The notes under the pieces were generated by a model. The model was not told the origin of the DNA. It saw only the letters and a list, made by a program, of their open reading frames with translations, and searched no databases. A stretch of 64,000 bases of DNA, taken from the NCBI RefSeq assembly GCF_000566685.1, contig NZ_AZQN01000003.1:868001-932000 (forward strand). The letters run 5' to 3'. How positions within the stretch are numbered: the first letter of the stretch is position 1; every line of letters starts with the position of its first letter. The position numbers and the translations under genes are program-made. This DNA comes from Dyadobacter tibetensis Y620-1. GTDB taxonomy: Bacteria > Bacteroidota > Bacteroidia > Cytophagales > Spirosomataceae. This document shows positions 17,975-26,434 of this stretch, piece after piece.

Positions 17975-18763
17975 TTACAAACTCTCCGTCTTTCCCCCAT
18001 CCACGGGTAGATTTACCCCGTTGATGCTGGCGGCTGCTGGAGTACAGAGGAAGGCTACTGCTGCCGCTACTTCCTGTGCTTCGCTAAAGCGGCGTATGGG
18101 GATACTCTCCGTCATTTCTTGTTCCACCTCGGACAAGGTCTTGTCCTGAGCCTTGCTTCGCATGGTCATTACATTTTCTAACCGGGAGGTTTTGGTGAAA
18201 CCGGGAAGCACATTATTGGTAGTGATTCCATAGGGACCCAGCTCTATAGACATTGTTTTGGCCCAGCTAGCTACCGCTCCTCTAATGGTATTGGATACCC
18301 CAAGGCCTGGAATAGGCTGTTTCACGGAAGTACTCACGATATTCACTATCCGGCCGTAACCTGCCTCTTTCATAAAGGGGATTACCGCCTGAGACAGGAT
18401 CTGATTGTTGATTACATGCATCTGGAATGTAAGCAGGAATTGATCGACATCGGCCTCTATAATGGGTCCGCCCGACGGGCCTCCCGTGTTATTGATAAGA
18501 ATATGTACCTCAGGGCAGAGCCGAAGGTAATTGTCTATGGCTTCTTTCACTTCGCCCTTGCGGGAAAAATCGGCTACTACATATCGATGGATTTGCCCTT
18601 GTGTACTATCCAAGCGTTCTACTGTCTGGCGTAGGGCATCCTCATTGCGGGCGATAAGGGTGACATTAGCCCCTAGTAGCGCCAGCTCCATGGCGGTCGC
18701 TCTGCCTATTCCCTGCGTGCTTCCGCAGACTATGGCTGTTTTACTTTTAAGGTTTAAATCCAT
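17975..18763 (-). CDS. Short-chain dehydrogenase/reductase-like protein lacking the catalytic Tyr/Lys
   Basis: The 262-residue protein has the SDR Rossmann fold: cofactor motif CGSTQGIGRA (13-22), NNTGG (91-95), Ser144 in NIVSTS, then PGFTKT and the C-terminal NGVNLPVDGGKTESL. At the place of the usual YxxxK, thirteen residues after Ser144, it reads S157-N-T-I-R161, so both catalytic residues are replaced. Divergent SDRs with VKQPIPGL followed by SN..R are known and often annotated as 3-oxoacyl-ACP reductase-like. Either they use another acid/base or they act on a special substrate. It is convergent with the VCBS operon and divergent from purH, with no obvious operon partner. Confidence 0.85.
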   Translation of the reverse strand: MDLNLKSKTAIVCGSTQGIGRATAMELALLGANVTLIARNEDALRQTVERLDSTQGQIHRYVVADFSRKGEVKEAIDNYLRLCPEVHILINNTGGPSGGPIIEADVDQFLLTFQMHVINNQILSQAVIPFMKEAGYGRIVNIVSTSVKQPIPGLGVSNTIRGAVASWAKTMSIELGPYGITTNNVLPGFTKTSRLENVMTMRSKAQDKTLSEVEQEMTESIPIRRFSEAQEVAAAVAFLCTPAAASINGVNLPVDGGKTESL

Positions 18764-18905
18764 ATGTATTTATTGTTTTAGTTCTATATTGATAAGTCCC
18801 CATTTCCTGCTATAAATAGGGTATATTCCCTGATACTATCGTTGTTGAAAAGAACTGTTCCACCGCCACTGGCCGGTGTTGTATGTCTTTTGTCTAATTT
18901 TCGGT

Positions 18906-18913
18906 TATATTTG
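18906..18913 (+). promoter_or_regulatory. Putative -7 box for purH
   Basis: TATATTTG is an exact TAnnTTTG match about 105 bases before the purH ATG. The nearest upstream TTTG lies only 13 bases away, shorter than the usual spacing, so the -33 element is uncertain. Confidence 0.3.
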
Positions 18914-19016
18914 CGGTTTATTTTTAATATTGACAGGGAATCCGCATTTCTGGCTGTCCCGCCAGTCGTCCAGCGACTGCTCGATTCGTAAAACATAATA
19001 TTACATAATTTTTACC

Positions 19017-20543
19017 ATGTCCAAAAAAATACAATCCGCGCTTATCTCTGTATACTATAAGGATGGGCTTGAGCCATTGGTTCGTATCTTGCATCAAAAC
19101 GATGTAAAGCTCTATTCAACTGGGGGTACCCAAACCTTTATTGAGAATCTGGGTATTCCGGTAACTGCTGCTGAGGAGCTAACAGGCTATCCATCTATTT
19201 TTGGCGGACGGGTAAAGACTTTACACCCTGCTATTATGGGAGGGATCTTGTATCGTCGCGACGATGCCGGAGACGTAGCTCAAGCCGAGCAATATAATAT
19301 TCCAGCCATCGATATGGTGGTTGTGGACTTATACCCCTTCGAAGAAACCGTGGCATCAGGTGCTTCTGAAGAAGATATTATTGAAAAAATTGATATTGGT
19401 GGAATCTCTCTCATCCGCGCTACTGCAAAAAATTTCAAAGATACCCTGATCGTTTCTTCTCGTAGCCAATATGCCGAAGTCGTAGAGCTACTGGCTAACA
19501 AAGCGGCCAGCACAGACCTGGAAGACCGCCGTTTATTCGCGGGTAAGGCCTTTGGCGTTTCGGCTCAGTACGACGGCGCCATCAATAGCTTCTTCCTAGG
19601 ACGTGAAGATGCGGCCTTATATGGGTTCACCGGCTTGCCCGCTCAAACGCTGCGCTATGGTGAAAACCCGCACCAGAAAGCTACATATTACGGAGACCTT
19701 GAAGCAATATTTGAAAAATTGCATGGAAAAGAGCTTTCTTATAATAACCTAGTCGATGTAGATGCCTGTGTGAGTCTGATAGACGAATTTATAGGTGCAG
19801 AGCCTACTTTCGCCATCATCAAGCATACCAATGCCTGTGGTATTGCTACGGCTTCTACTGCCAAGCAAGCTTATGATAACGCCCTGGCCTGCGATCCGGT
19901 TTCGGCTTTTGGAGGTGTGGTAATCACCAATGCGAAAGTCGATTTGGCTACTGCAGAAGAGTTGAACAAGCTATTTATGGAAATTCTGATAGCTCCTGCT
20001 TACGATGCCGATGCCCTGGAACTTTTGAAGTCCAAGAAGAATAGAATTCTGCTGAAGCGTAATCCACAGCAATTGCCTGCCGTAATGTTCAAAACTTTAT
20101 TGAACGGTGTATTGCTTCAGGATAAGGACCTGGTAACTGAAATAGCCGAAGGTTTTACGACTGTAACTACCAAATCACCGTCGCCTGCCGAAATTAGCGC
20201 TCTGGAGTTTGCCCTTAAAATTTGTAAGCATACCAAATCTAATACCATTGTTCTGGCCAAAGAAAATCAGCTCTTGGCCAGCGGAACCGGGCAGACTTCC
20301 CGTGTAGACGCTCTTCGTCAGGCTATAGATAAGGCCAAAGCCTTTGGCTTCGATCTTAATGGTGCTGTGATGGCTTCCGATGCCTTCTTTCCGTTCCCTG
20401 ACTGTGTTGAGATCGCTCACCTGGCTGGTATAACTGCTGTGGTTCAGCCCGGAGGATCCATTCGTGACAAGGATTCTATTGCCTACTGCGACAACCACGG
20501 TATATCCATGGTAACGACAGGGGTGCGCCATTTTAAACACTGA
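19017..20543 (+). CDS. purH: Bifunctional AICAR formyltransferase / IMP cyclohydrolase
   Basis: The 508-residue cytoplasmic enzyme catalyses the last two steps of de novo IMP synthesis. The N-terminal MGS-like cyclohydrolase domain (1-~195) shows STGGTQTF, GRVKTLHPAIMGGILYRR and ATAKNFKD. The AICARFT domain shows LRYGENPHQKA, SYNNLVDVDA, IIKHTNACGIAT (catalytic Lys-His), DPVSAFGGV, and the ending PGGSIRDKDSI followed by MVTTGVRHFKH. Length and both halves are complete. A strong T-tailed hairpin follows at 20582-20623. It stands alone here, away from other pur genes. Confidence 0.97.
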   Translation: MSKKIQSALISVYYKDGLEPLVRILHQNDVKLYSTGGTQTFIENLGIPVTAAEELTGYPSIFGGRVKTLHPAIMGGILYRRDDAGDVAQAEQYNIPAIDMVVVDLYPFEETVASGASEEDIIEKIDIGGISLIRATAKNFKDTLIVSSRSQYAEVVELLANKAASTDLEDRRLFAGKAFGVSAQYDGAINSFFLGREDAALYGFTGLPAQTLRYGENPHQKATYYGDLEAIFEKLHGKELSYNNLVDVDACVSLIDEFIGAEPTFAIIKHTNACGIATASTAKQAYDNALACDPVSAFGGVVITNAKVDLATAEELNKLFMEILIAPAYDADALELLKSKKNRILLKRNPQQLPAVMFKTLLNGVLLQDKDLVTEIAEGFTTVTTKSPSPAEISALEFALKICKHTKSNTIVLAKENQLLASGTGQTSRVDALRQAIDKAKAFGFDLNGAVMASDAFFPFPDCVEIAHLAGITAVVQPGGSIRDKDSIAYCDNHGISMVTTGVRHFKH

Positions 20544-20581
20544 AAAGTAGATAGGTAGGCGCAGCCCTTTCTATAGAACCC

Positions 20582-20623
20582 ACCAGGCACTTACTCCATT
20601 GGAGCAGGTGCCTGGTTTTTTTT
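20582..20623 (+). terminator. Intrinsic terminator of purH
   Basis: A 17-bp stem with two imperfect pairs (ACCAGGCAC... paired with ...GTGCCTGGT) is followed by a run of nine T. This is a textbook terminator about 40 bases after the purH stop. Confidence 0.9.
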
Positions 20624-20727
20624 ATTCGTCCAAAGAAGCTCTTATCGCGGATATTTCTACTTTTTTGCGATTGCCTATCTCAAATTTATTACGAACCCCT
20701 TATCTTTCCCTTTTAGAGTCATTAAAT

Positions 20728-21504
20728 GTGAGGCCATTTTTGAAAACAGTTCGGTATATATTGCTCGCTTTGGGCCTGATCTGGGGAAGTTTATTTTTTC
20801 TTTACCCTCAAATCCTTTATACACATACCCTATATTTTTCCAGTTTGCAGCGAGTGGGCGAAAGAATATATATCAGTGAACATTTAGATGCCAGTCAGTA
20901 TCGACAAATATCCGATCTGGTACTCCAGGCTGAAAATAGAATAGCGAATCTGTACGGCTCCGTTAGCTCCAGCCCCCGGATTATTATCTGTGGTACCGAT
21001 GCCGAGTATCGAAAGTATTGCAATAGCAATGTCGGAGCGGGTTGTAGTGTAGGAACGCCCTGGGGAATTGATTTCGTCGTGGTGCATTTTCAAGGTATCA
21101 ACACCGATGTACTGAGCCACGAGATGAGCCATATCGAATTATTGCAACGCTTGGGGTGGTGGACCGTTTTATCTGATATTCCTCAATGGTTTAATGAAGG
21201 TGTAGCCCTAATGGTGGACAGACGCTTTGTGAGCAGCACACACCCACGCAGACGTGCCCGAGGCTATGCAGAGGAATACAGCCGATATGCGGGCAAATAC
21301 GCAGAAGATTTGAGCCTGAAGGAGCTGGAAGGTATGGAAGCTTTCAGCGGTGGTGATCCCGATCGTGTGTTATTTGCCTATATGATGGCCGGTAAAGAAG
21401 TCTCGAGCTGGCTTCTGAGTACTCAGAACCAAGGGTTACGCATTTTGATCGATTCGGTCAATAAGGGAGAGCGTTTCAATCAGGCCTATAGATTGCGGCC
21501 ATGA
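20728..21504 (+). CDS. Membrane-anchored HExxH metallopeptidase-like protein (peptidase MA-like)
   Basis: The frame is open from 20599, but that TTG lies inside the purH terminator stem, so I prefer the GTG at 20728, giving 258 residues; the true start is uncertain. An N-terminal hydrophobic anchor (RYILLALGLIWGSLFFLYP) precedes an extracytoplasmic domain. The zinc motif is HEMSH at ~131-135, with a downstream third ligand in WFNEGVALMV (Glu ~157), the gluzincin arrangement of the MA-like family. Two cysteines just before it (CNSNVGAGC) could form a disulfide. Substrate is unknown. The preceding terminator suggests its own promoter. Confidence 0.7.
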   Translation: MRPFLKTVRYILLALGLIWGSLFFLYPQILYTHTLYFSSLQRVGERIYISEHLDASQYRQISDLVLQAENRIANLYGSVSSSPRIIICGTDAEYRKYCNSNVGAGCSVGTPWGIDFVVVHFQGINTDVLSHEMSHIELLQRLGWWTVLSDIPQWFNEGVALMVDRRFVSSTHPRRRARGYAEEYSRYAGKYAEDLSLKELEGMEAFSGGDPDRVLFAYMMAGKEVSSWLLSTQNQGLRILIDSVNKGERFNQAYRLRP

Positions 21505-21563
21505 AAAATTGATCGTGGGTAGGAGCACACCTATTGGAGGGGCTAGATGATCTTATTTTGATA

Positions 21564-21584
21564 ATTGTGTCATATTGGCACAAT
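21564..21584 (+). promoter_or_regulatory. Dyad upstream of the symporter, possible operator
   Basis: ATTGTG (21564-21569) and CACAAT (21579-21584) form perfect 6-bp arms around a 9-base spacer, about 130 bases upstream of the symporter start. It resembles a helix-turn-helix regulator site. The regulator is unknown. Confidence 0.3.
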
Positions 21585-21653
21585 ATCTTAAAAAAATCAA
21601 AAAACAATCTTATTCTTTTTAATTTTGACTTGCACAATTTTCTTAAAATACTG

Positions 21654-21661
21654 TACCTTTC
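21654..21661 (+). promoter_or_regulatory. Putative -7 box for the symporter
   Basis: TACCTTTC matches TAnnTTTG at all but the last base, with a TTGC 20 bases upstream at the place of the -33 element. This predicts a leader of about 45 bases. Confidence 0.3.
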
Positions 21662-21714
21662 GGATCGGAACCTATTATTATTCATCCACCACTTAACCTT
21701 TATAAGGATTTGAG

Positions 21715-23337
21715 ATGCAACAATTACAATTATTAGACTACGTCATTTTCTTTGTTTATTTCATCATCGTAGCCGTTTACGGATACTGGATTTATAACAG
21801 AAAGAAAGCCTCTTCAGAGTCCACTAAGGACTTTTTTCTTGCCGAAGGGTCCCTCACCTGGTGGGCTATCGGGGCCTCCTTAATCGCTTCTAATATTTCT
21901 GCCGAGCAGTTTATAGGCATGTCCGGAAACGGATTCACCATGGGATTAGCCATTTCTACCTACGAATGGATGGCGGCAGCAACTTTGATCGTTGTAGCGG
22001 TTTTTTTCATGCCTATCTATTTGAAAAACAAGATTTGGACCATGCCTCAGTTTCTTACTCAGCGCTATAACAAGCAGGTAAGTTTGATTATGGCCATCTT
22101 CTGGCTTGGTCTGTATATTATGGTGAACCTAACCTCAATCCTTTATTTGGGAGCCCTGGCGGTATCAGGAATCTCTGGTTTGAACTTCTGGTTCTGCATG
22201 TGGGCGCTTGCAGCTTTCGCCATCATCATTACGATAGGTGGAATGAAGGTGATAGGTTATACGGATGTTATACAAGTGTTTTTCTTGATAATAGGTGGAT
22301 TAGCGACTTCTTATCTGGCATTAAATCTGGTTGCGGGAGATGCGGGCATTACCGTAGGAGGAATGATGGATGGCTTCAAACAAATGAAAGCCAATCATGA
22401 CGATCACTTTCATATGATATTTAAAGAGGGGAATCAATTTTACTCTCAATTGCCGGGTTTAACAGTTCTGTTTGGTGGGATGTGGATTGTGAATCTAAAC
22501 TATTGGGGCTGTAATCAATACATCACCCAAAGAGCATTGGGAGCCGACCTGCCCACTGCCCGTAAGGGACTTTTATTTGCTGCCGCCTTAAAGCTTCTTA
22601 TGCCCGCGTTAGTAGTAATTCCTGGTATTGCCGCCTATGCATTATACAGCAAAGGGATGTTTGTAAATGAACTTACTGAGAATGGAGAAATCGTTGCGGA
22701 TAAAGCCTATCCTGTTTTGCTTAGTCTCTTGCCAATGGGGCTAAAAGGATTATCATTCGCCGCATTGACTGCCGCCGTAGTAGCCTCCTTAGCCGGGAAA
22801 GCCAATTCTATTTCTACCATTTTTACCCTCGATATTTTTAAGGAGTATTTCGGAAAAAATAAATCGGAAGAGCAATTGGTTAGAATTGGTCGGATCGTGA
22901 TTGTGATCTCCATGTTGCTGGCTATCGTCGTTTCTCCTTATATGGGAATCGATAAAAAAGGTGGTTTCCAGTTTATTCAGGAGATGACCGGACTGGTATC
23001 GCCAGGGGTTTTTGCGGCCTTTATCATGGGATTCTTCTGGAAACGAACCAATTCTGCCGGAGCTTTATTTGCAATTGTTGGAGGGTTTATCCTGGCTTTA
23101 GGTATGCATAACAACTGGTTGCCGGGAGCCGATTGGTCTCAAATCCCATTCTTAGACCGCATGGGCTGGGTATTTTTGATCTGCGTGGTTGTGATGTTTA
23201 TTCTAGGTTTCCTACTTCCCGATGAGAAAAAGGGTCTGGAGATCGATGTAAGCATGTTCAAGGTGGATACCACCTTTGCCGTAGGAGCCGCTATCGTTCT
23301 TTTGATTATTGTAATGTTGTATACCAATTTCTGGTAA
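21715..23337 (+). CDS. Sodium/solute symporter (SSS family, SGLT-like)
   Basis: The 540-residue inner-membrane protein has about 14 predicted hydrophobic segments, beginning LLDYVIFFVYFIIVAVYGYW and ending VGAAIVLLIIVMLYTNFW. Family signatures are the FFLAEGSLTWWAIGASLIA stretch with SAEQFIGMSGNGF (sodium-site helix), WTMPQFLTQRYNK, and AALTAAVVASLAGKANS near the eighth helix. It is closest in pattern to vSGLT-type sugar transporters, taking up a sugar or related solute with Na+. Exact substrate cannot be read from sequence. It stands alone, with a dyad upstream and a perfect bidirectional terminator after the stop. Confidence 0.9.
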   Translation: MQQLQLLDYVIFFVYFIIVAVYGYWIYNRKKASSESTKDFFLAEGSLTWWAIGASLIASNISAEQFIGMSGNGFTMGLAISTYEWMAAATLIVVAVFFMPIYLKNKIWTMPQFLTQRYNKQVSLIMAIFWLGLYIMVNLTSILYLGALAVSGISGLNFWFCMWALAAFAIIITIGGMKVIGYTDVIQVFFLIIGGLATSYLALNLVAGDAGITVGGMMDGFKQMKANHDDHFHMIFKEGNQFYSQLPGLTVLFGGMWIVNLNYWGCNQYITQRALGADLPTARKGLLFAAALKLLMPALVVIPGIAAYALYSKGMFVNELTENGEIVADKAYPVLLSLLPMGLKGLSFAALTAAVVASLAGKANSISTIFTLDIFKEYFGKNKSEEQLVRIGRIVIVISMLLAIVVSPYMGIDKKGGFQFIQEMTGLVSPGVFAAFIMGFFWKRTNSAGALFAIVGGFILALGMHNNWLPGADWSQIPFLDRMGWVFLICVVVMFILGFLLPDEKKGLEIDVSMFKVDTTFAVGAAIVLLIIVMLYTNFW

Positions 23338-23350
23338 TCCGACATCTTAG

Positions 23351-23400
23351 ATACCTAAAAAAGCCTGCTTTCTATTATGGAAGCAGGCTTTTTTAGGTAT
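23351..23400. terminator. Bidirectional terminator between symporter and cyclophilin
   Basis: A perfect 20-bp inverted repeat (23351-23370 with 23381-23400) with a 10-base loop. The GC core AAGCCTGCTT has A6 on one side and T6 on the other, so it can stop transcription from both converging genes. Confidence 0.92.
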
Positions 23401-23410
23401 TAACTATAGC

Positions 23411-23857
23411 TTAAGCTACTGTATCTTCGATAATAGTGATCTTCTGGATCTTATCGCCCTGTCTGATCAGGTCCACAGTATCAACACCTTCCACAACTTT
23501 TCCGAAGCAGGTGTGGTTGCCATCCAGGTGGGCAGTGTTATTACGGCTATGGCAGATGAAAAATTGTGATCCACCCGTATTCCGGCCAGCATGGGCCATA
23601 GATAATACGCCACGATCGTGATGTTGTTTACCTCCCGTAAGTTCACAATCGATTTTGTAGCCCGGTCCTCCACGACCTGTTCCGGTGGGGTCACCACCCT
23701 GAACCATAAAGTCGGGAATGACTCTATGGAAAATCAATCCATCGTAGAATCCTTTTTTAGAAAGTTCTACGAAATTTTTGACAGTATTGGGAGTCTCTTC
23801 ATCGTAAAATTCGATGAGCATGGTTCCCTTGTCCGTAACCATTTCTGCCTTAGTCAT
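23411..23857 (-). CDS. Peptidyl-prolyl cis-trans isomerase, cyclophilin type
   Basis: The 148-residue protein is a single cyclophilin domain: TPNTVKNFVELSKKGFYDGL, FHRVIPDFMVQGGDPTGTG (catalytic Arg in FHR), GVLSMAHAGRNTGGSQFFIC and HLDGNHTCFGKVVEGVD. I start at the ATG at 23855-23857 (MTKAEMVTDKGTM); the open frame extends upstream to 23938, but that extension reads through a hairpin and looks like non-coding AT-rich DNA. Without a signal peptide it is probably cytoplasmic and helps protein folding. Confidence 0.92.
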   Translation of the reverse strand: MTKAEMVTDKGTMLIEFYDEETPNTVKNFVELSKKGFYDGLIFHRVIPDFMVQGGDPTGTGRGGPGYKIDCELTGGKQHHDRGVLSMAHAGRNTGGSQFFICHSRNNTAHLDGNHTCFGKVVEGVDTVDLIRQGDKIQKITIIEDTVA

Positions 23858-23880
23858 CTCGTAATTAGTATTGTTTGTAA

Positions 23881-23921
23881 TAATAAAAATAAATATCCAT
23901 ACCCTAAGGATATGGATATTT
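23881..23921 (-). terminator. Hairpin after the lytic transglycosylase gene
   Basis: An 11-bp perfect stem (23891-23901 with 23911-23921) and 9-base loop, followed on the minus strand by ATTTTTATTATTA. It lies between the transglycosylase stop and the cyclophilin start and probably ends the former's transcript. Confidence 0.6.
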
Positions 23922-23988
23922 AACAGCAAAGAAAGCAAGATGTTTCCTTTTTTACGCTTTTATCTATAAATAATCGGAGGTTTCCGGA

Positions 23989-24765
23989 TCATGAATCGAT
24001 TCCGGCCTTGATGCTAACCGTTTTGGCAGCGTTCTTCTGATCCAGATCGATCTTTGCCAACTGTTCTACGATGGCTCCACTTCCCCATTCTCGGCTGCGT
24101 TCGGGGTTTGAAAACCACTCCTTCACCGCGATCAATTTGTATAAATAGCGATTGGTTTCGGAGTTGAGTTTAAGACGATAATAGTCATTCTTTTTTTGAG
24201 CCTTCATCACACTTTTAATATGACTGGGACCCGCATTATAGGCGGCAGCTACCAGTGTCCATGACCCCAACTGCTTGTGCAGTCGTACCAAATATTTGGC
24301 GGCAGCATGGGTGGATTTAATCAGGTGCCTCCTGTCGTCTATACTATCATTTACTACCAGGCCGAGAGAGCGTGCCGTCGATGGCATAAACTGCCAATAT
24401 CCTCCAGCACCTTTGTGGGAAGTGGCTTCGTTACTCATTGCACTCTCTATAATGGGAATATACTTGAAATCGGCTGGTACTCCGTACTTCTTTAGGATGG
24501 GTTCTATTACCTTCATCCTCTTTTCTGTCCTAGTCATCAAATTACGAAACGATGGATTGTCGTAATTTCTGATGGTGTTTTGATACTTCTTCGCGATTTG
24601 TAGCTCCTTAACTGGGATGGCTTCGCCACAAAAATCAATCGCTAAAAGATCTGAATTGAACTCTTCTACTGTAATAGTCAATTCTTTCTTTTCTACCTTC
24701 TTGGTCCGAAAGGAGTAAGCTCCTAACATTGAAATCGCAAAGGCGATAAAGATAAATCTGATCAT
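23989..24765 (-). CDS. Lytic transglycosylase (SLT domain, MltD/Slt type)
   Basis: The 258-residue protein has an N-terminal hydrophobic signal or anchor (MIRFIFIAFAISMLGAYSF) and a catalytic SLT domain at ~95-215. Key motifs are IPIIESAMSNEATSHKGAGG (catalytic Glu in ES), YWQFMPSTARSLGL and LVAAAYNAGPSHI. It cleaves peptidoglycan glycan strands to 1,6-anhydromuropeptides in the periplasm. There is no LysM repeat, so it is shorter than E. coli MltD. A -7 box lies about 60 bases upstream. Confidence 0.92.
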   Translation of the reverse strand: MIRFIFIAFAISMLGAYSFRTKKVEKKELTITVEEFNSDLLAIDFCGEAIPVKELQIAKKYQNTIRNYDNPSFRNLMTRTEKRMKVIEPILKKYGVPADFKYIPIIESAMSNEATSHKGAGGYWQFMPSTARSLGLVVNDSIDDRRHLIKSTHAAAKYLVRLHKQLGSWTLVAAAYNAGPSHIKSVMKAQKKNDYYRLKLNSETNRYLYKLIAVKEWFSNPERSREWGSGAIVEQLAKIDLDQKNAAKTVSIKAGIDS

Positions 24766-24822
24766 TCATTTTTTGGTTCGTGAAACATATTACCCACCAG
24801 CCCTTGAAGGCTGACTTGGCGA

Positions 24823-24830
24823 CAAAGATA
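24823..24830 (-). promoter_or_regulatory. Putative -7 box for the lytic transglycosylase
   Basis: The minus strand reads TATCTTTG, an exact TAnnTTTG match, giving a leader of about 50 bases. No clear TTTG -33 element is visible. Confidence 0.35.
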
Positions 24831-24950
24831 ACGCTATTAGTATTAATAATGTTTCATTATTGTCTAAAAACTTGAAATACAGTCGATTGTAGTGTTGTTA
24901 ATTTGTACTAATTTGATATTTTATAATTTGGCGATTTTTGGGTTTGACTT

Positions 24951-25151
24951 AAAAAAATGGCCGATTTTGAAATGTAGAGGCAATTTTCGTTGGAGCATAT
25001 AATACTTTTCCAAACGGTAATTTTATAAGTAAAATTGTATTATAAGAATAACCTGTATAGTGTAAAAAATAGCAATGAACTGATTGTCAATTAGTTAAAT
25101 AGTTTTTTAATAATATTGTAACTGTATTATAAGGCAAAAAAATGGCGATTT
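24951..25151. repeat. Short repeated motif upstream of moeA
   Basis: A7TGGCCGATTTT at 24951-24968 and A7TGGCGATTT at 25136-25151 are near-identical. Looser copies, GGCGATTTTT (24930-24939) and GGCCGTGATTTTT (25161-25173), flank them. The spacing is irregular. They could be binding sites for a regulator of the operon or chance in AT-rich DNA. Confidence 0.3.
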
Positions 25152-25229
25152 GGCTCAGTTGGCCGTGATTTTTAGATTTAGGAGCTGAATCAATAAATAT
25201 TAACTTGCAAGACTAAACCAGCGAATAAA

Positions 25230-26417
25230 ATGATCGCAGTACAAGTTGCCAAAGATAAAATTGTAGCGTCGGTCCGCCCTTTACCTACAGAAACACGTAC
25301 CCTTACAGGGGCTATCGGATACGTACTGGCAGTGGATGTTCAGGCAGCTGTACCGCTTCCTATTTTTACTCAATCGGCCATGGATGGGTATGCCATTTGT
25401 CACTTGGATGTATCCGGTGCCCATACTTCGCTCCGAGTGAAAGGCGAGAGCAAGGCGGGGTATGGAGTGGAACAGGAAATTGCCAGAGGAGAGGCCATGA
25501 GGATTTTTACGGGTGCACCCATGCCCAAGGGGGCTACCACAGTGGTGATGCAGGAGTATGTAACCGTTCGAGACGGGCATATTATATTAAATTCTATTTC
25601 CATTGCTGCGGGGCAGCATGTGCGCTATCAGGGCCAGCAAATACAGGCCGGAGAAGTGGCACTGTCGGCCGGGACATTGCTTACTGCCGGAGCATTGGGT
25701 TTTCTGGCTGGGTTCGGGATTACACACGTGGAAGTAATTCGCAAACCTCGGGTAGGCATACTATTGACCGGTGACGAGCTCGTAGATCCTGGTCAGGCAC
25801 TGAAGCCCGGGATGATATTCGAATCAAATTCGGTGATGTTAGAAGGAGCCTTACATAAGGAGGGTATAGTCGATATTCGTATCGATTCAGCAGAAGATCA
25901 GCCCGATGAAGTTACCGAAAGGCTAGCCGACCTTATCGACTGGGCGGATCTAGTTCTGACTTCAGGTGGGATATCTGTCGGTGACTATGATTATGTAGCG
26001 GCGGCTATGGAGCATCTGGATGTAAAGAAGATATTCTATAAAGTACGCCAACGGCCGGGGAAACCCTTATTCTTTGGTACACTTTCGGGTAAACTTCTCT
26101 TCGCTTTGCCAGGTAACCCGGCTTCTTCTCTGGTCTGTTTTTATGAGTATGTGCTCCCAGCCCTGCGGGGTTTATATGGCCGTAGCGATCTGTTTCTTCC
26201 CTCTTTTCGACTTCCATCCCTTAAAGACTATTCTTTTTCAGGAGAACGGGACGAATTTTTGAAAGCTTTTGTTGAAGAGGGGAGGGTTACGCCGCTGTTT
26301 GGGCAGGAGTCTTTTGCCCTACGATCTTTTGCCTTGGCAAATGCGTTGGTGTATCTGCCCGTAAGTCAGCAAGAAGTTAAAAAAGGTGAATTGGTAGAAG
26401 TGCATCTTTTGCCTTAA
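25230..26417 (+). CDS. moeA: Molybdopterin molybdenumtransferase
   Basis: The 395-residue cytoplasmic enzyme inserts molybdate into adenylylated molybdopterin, the last step of Mo-cofactor synthesis. MoeA motifs are complete: PLPIFTQSAMDGYAI near residue 50, GEAMRIFTGAPMPKGATTVVMQE, ILLTGDELVDPGQALKPGMIFESNS near 180, LTSGGISVGDYDYV near 245, and RPGKPLFFG with ALPGNPASSLVCFYEYVLP. The C-terminal domain IV is present. It is the first gene of an operon with moaD, moaE, moaC-mogA and moaA, with moaD 17 bases downstream. Confidence 0.95.
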   Translation: MIAVQVAKDKIVASVRPLPTETRTLTGAIGYVLAVDVQAAVPLPIFTQSAMDGYAICHLDVSGAHTSLRVKGESKAGYGVEQEIARGEAMRIFTGAPMPKGATTVVMQEYVTVRDGHIILNSISIAAGQHVRYQGQQIQAGEVALSAGTLLTAGALGFLAGFGITHVEVIRKPRVGILLTGDELVDPGQALKPGMIFESNSVMLEGALHKEGIVDIRIDSAEDQPDEVTERLADLIDWADLVLTSGGISVGDYDYVAAAMEHLDVKKIFYKVRQRPGKPLFFGTLSGKLLFALPGNPASSLVCFYEYVLPALRGLYGRSDLFLPSFRLPSLKDYSFSGERDEFLKAFVEEGRVTPLFGQESFALRSFALANALVYLPVSQQEVKKGELVEVHLLP

Positions 26418-26434
26418 ACTCAGCAGAAATTCTT

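Larger units (their letters stand above)
24766..25229. other. AT-rich divergent intergenic region before the Moco operon
   Basis: No gene was seen. It holds a -7 box for the transglycosylase (24823-24830), two small AT hairpins (24845-24861 and 25019-25036), a direct repeat TGTATTATAAG at 25036-25046 and 25123-25133, and recurrent GGCnGATTT-like motifs described as a repeat. No Moco-riboswitch-like structure was recognised. Confidence 0.55.

Noticed and set aside
18784-18996. 70-codon frame between the SDR gene and purH
   Set aside because: No domain, overlaps the likely purH promoter, composition unlike neighbouring genes.
24766-25229. Moco riboswitch upstream of moeA
   Set aside because: The region is AT-rich with only small hairpins; no conserved Moco-RNA-like multi-helix fold could be drawn.
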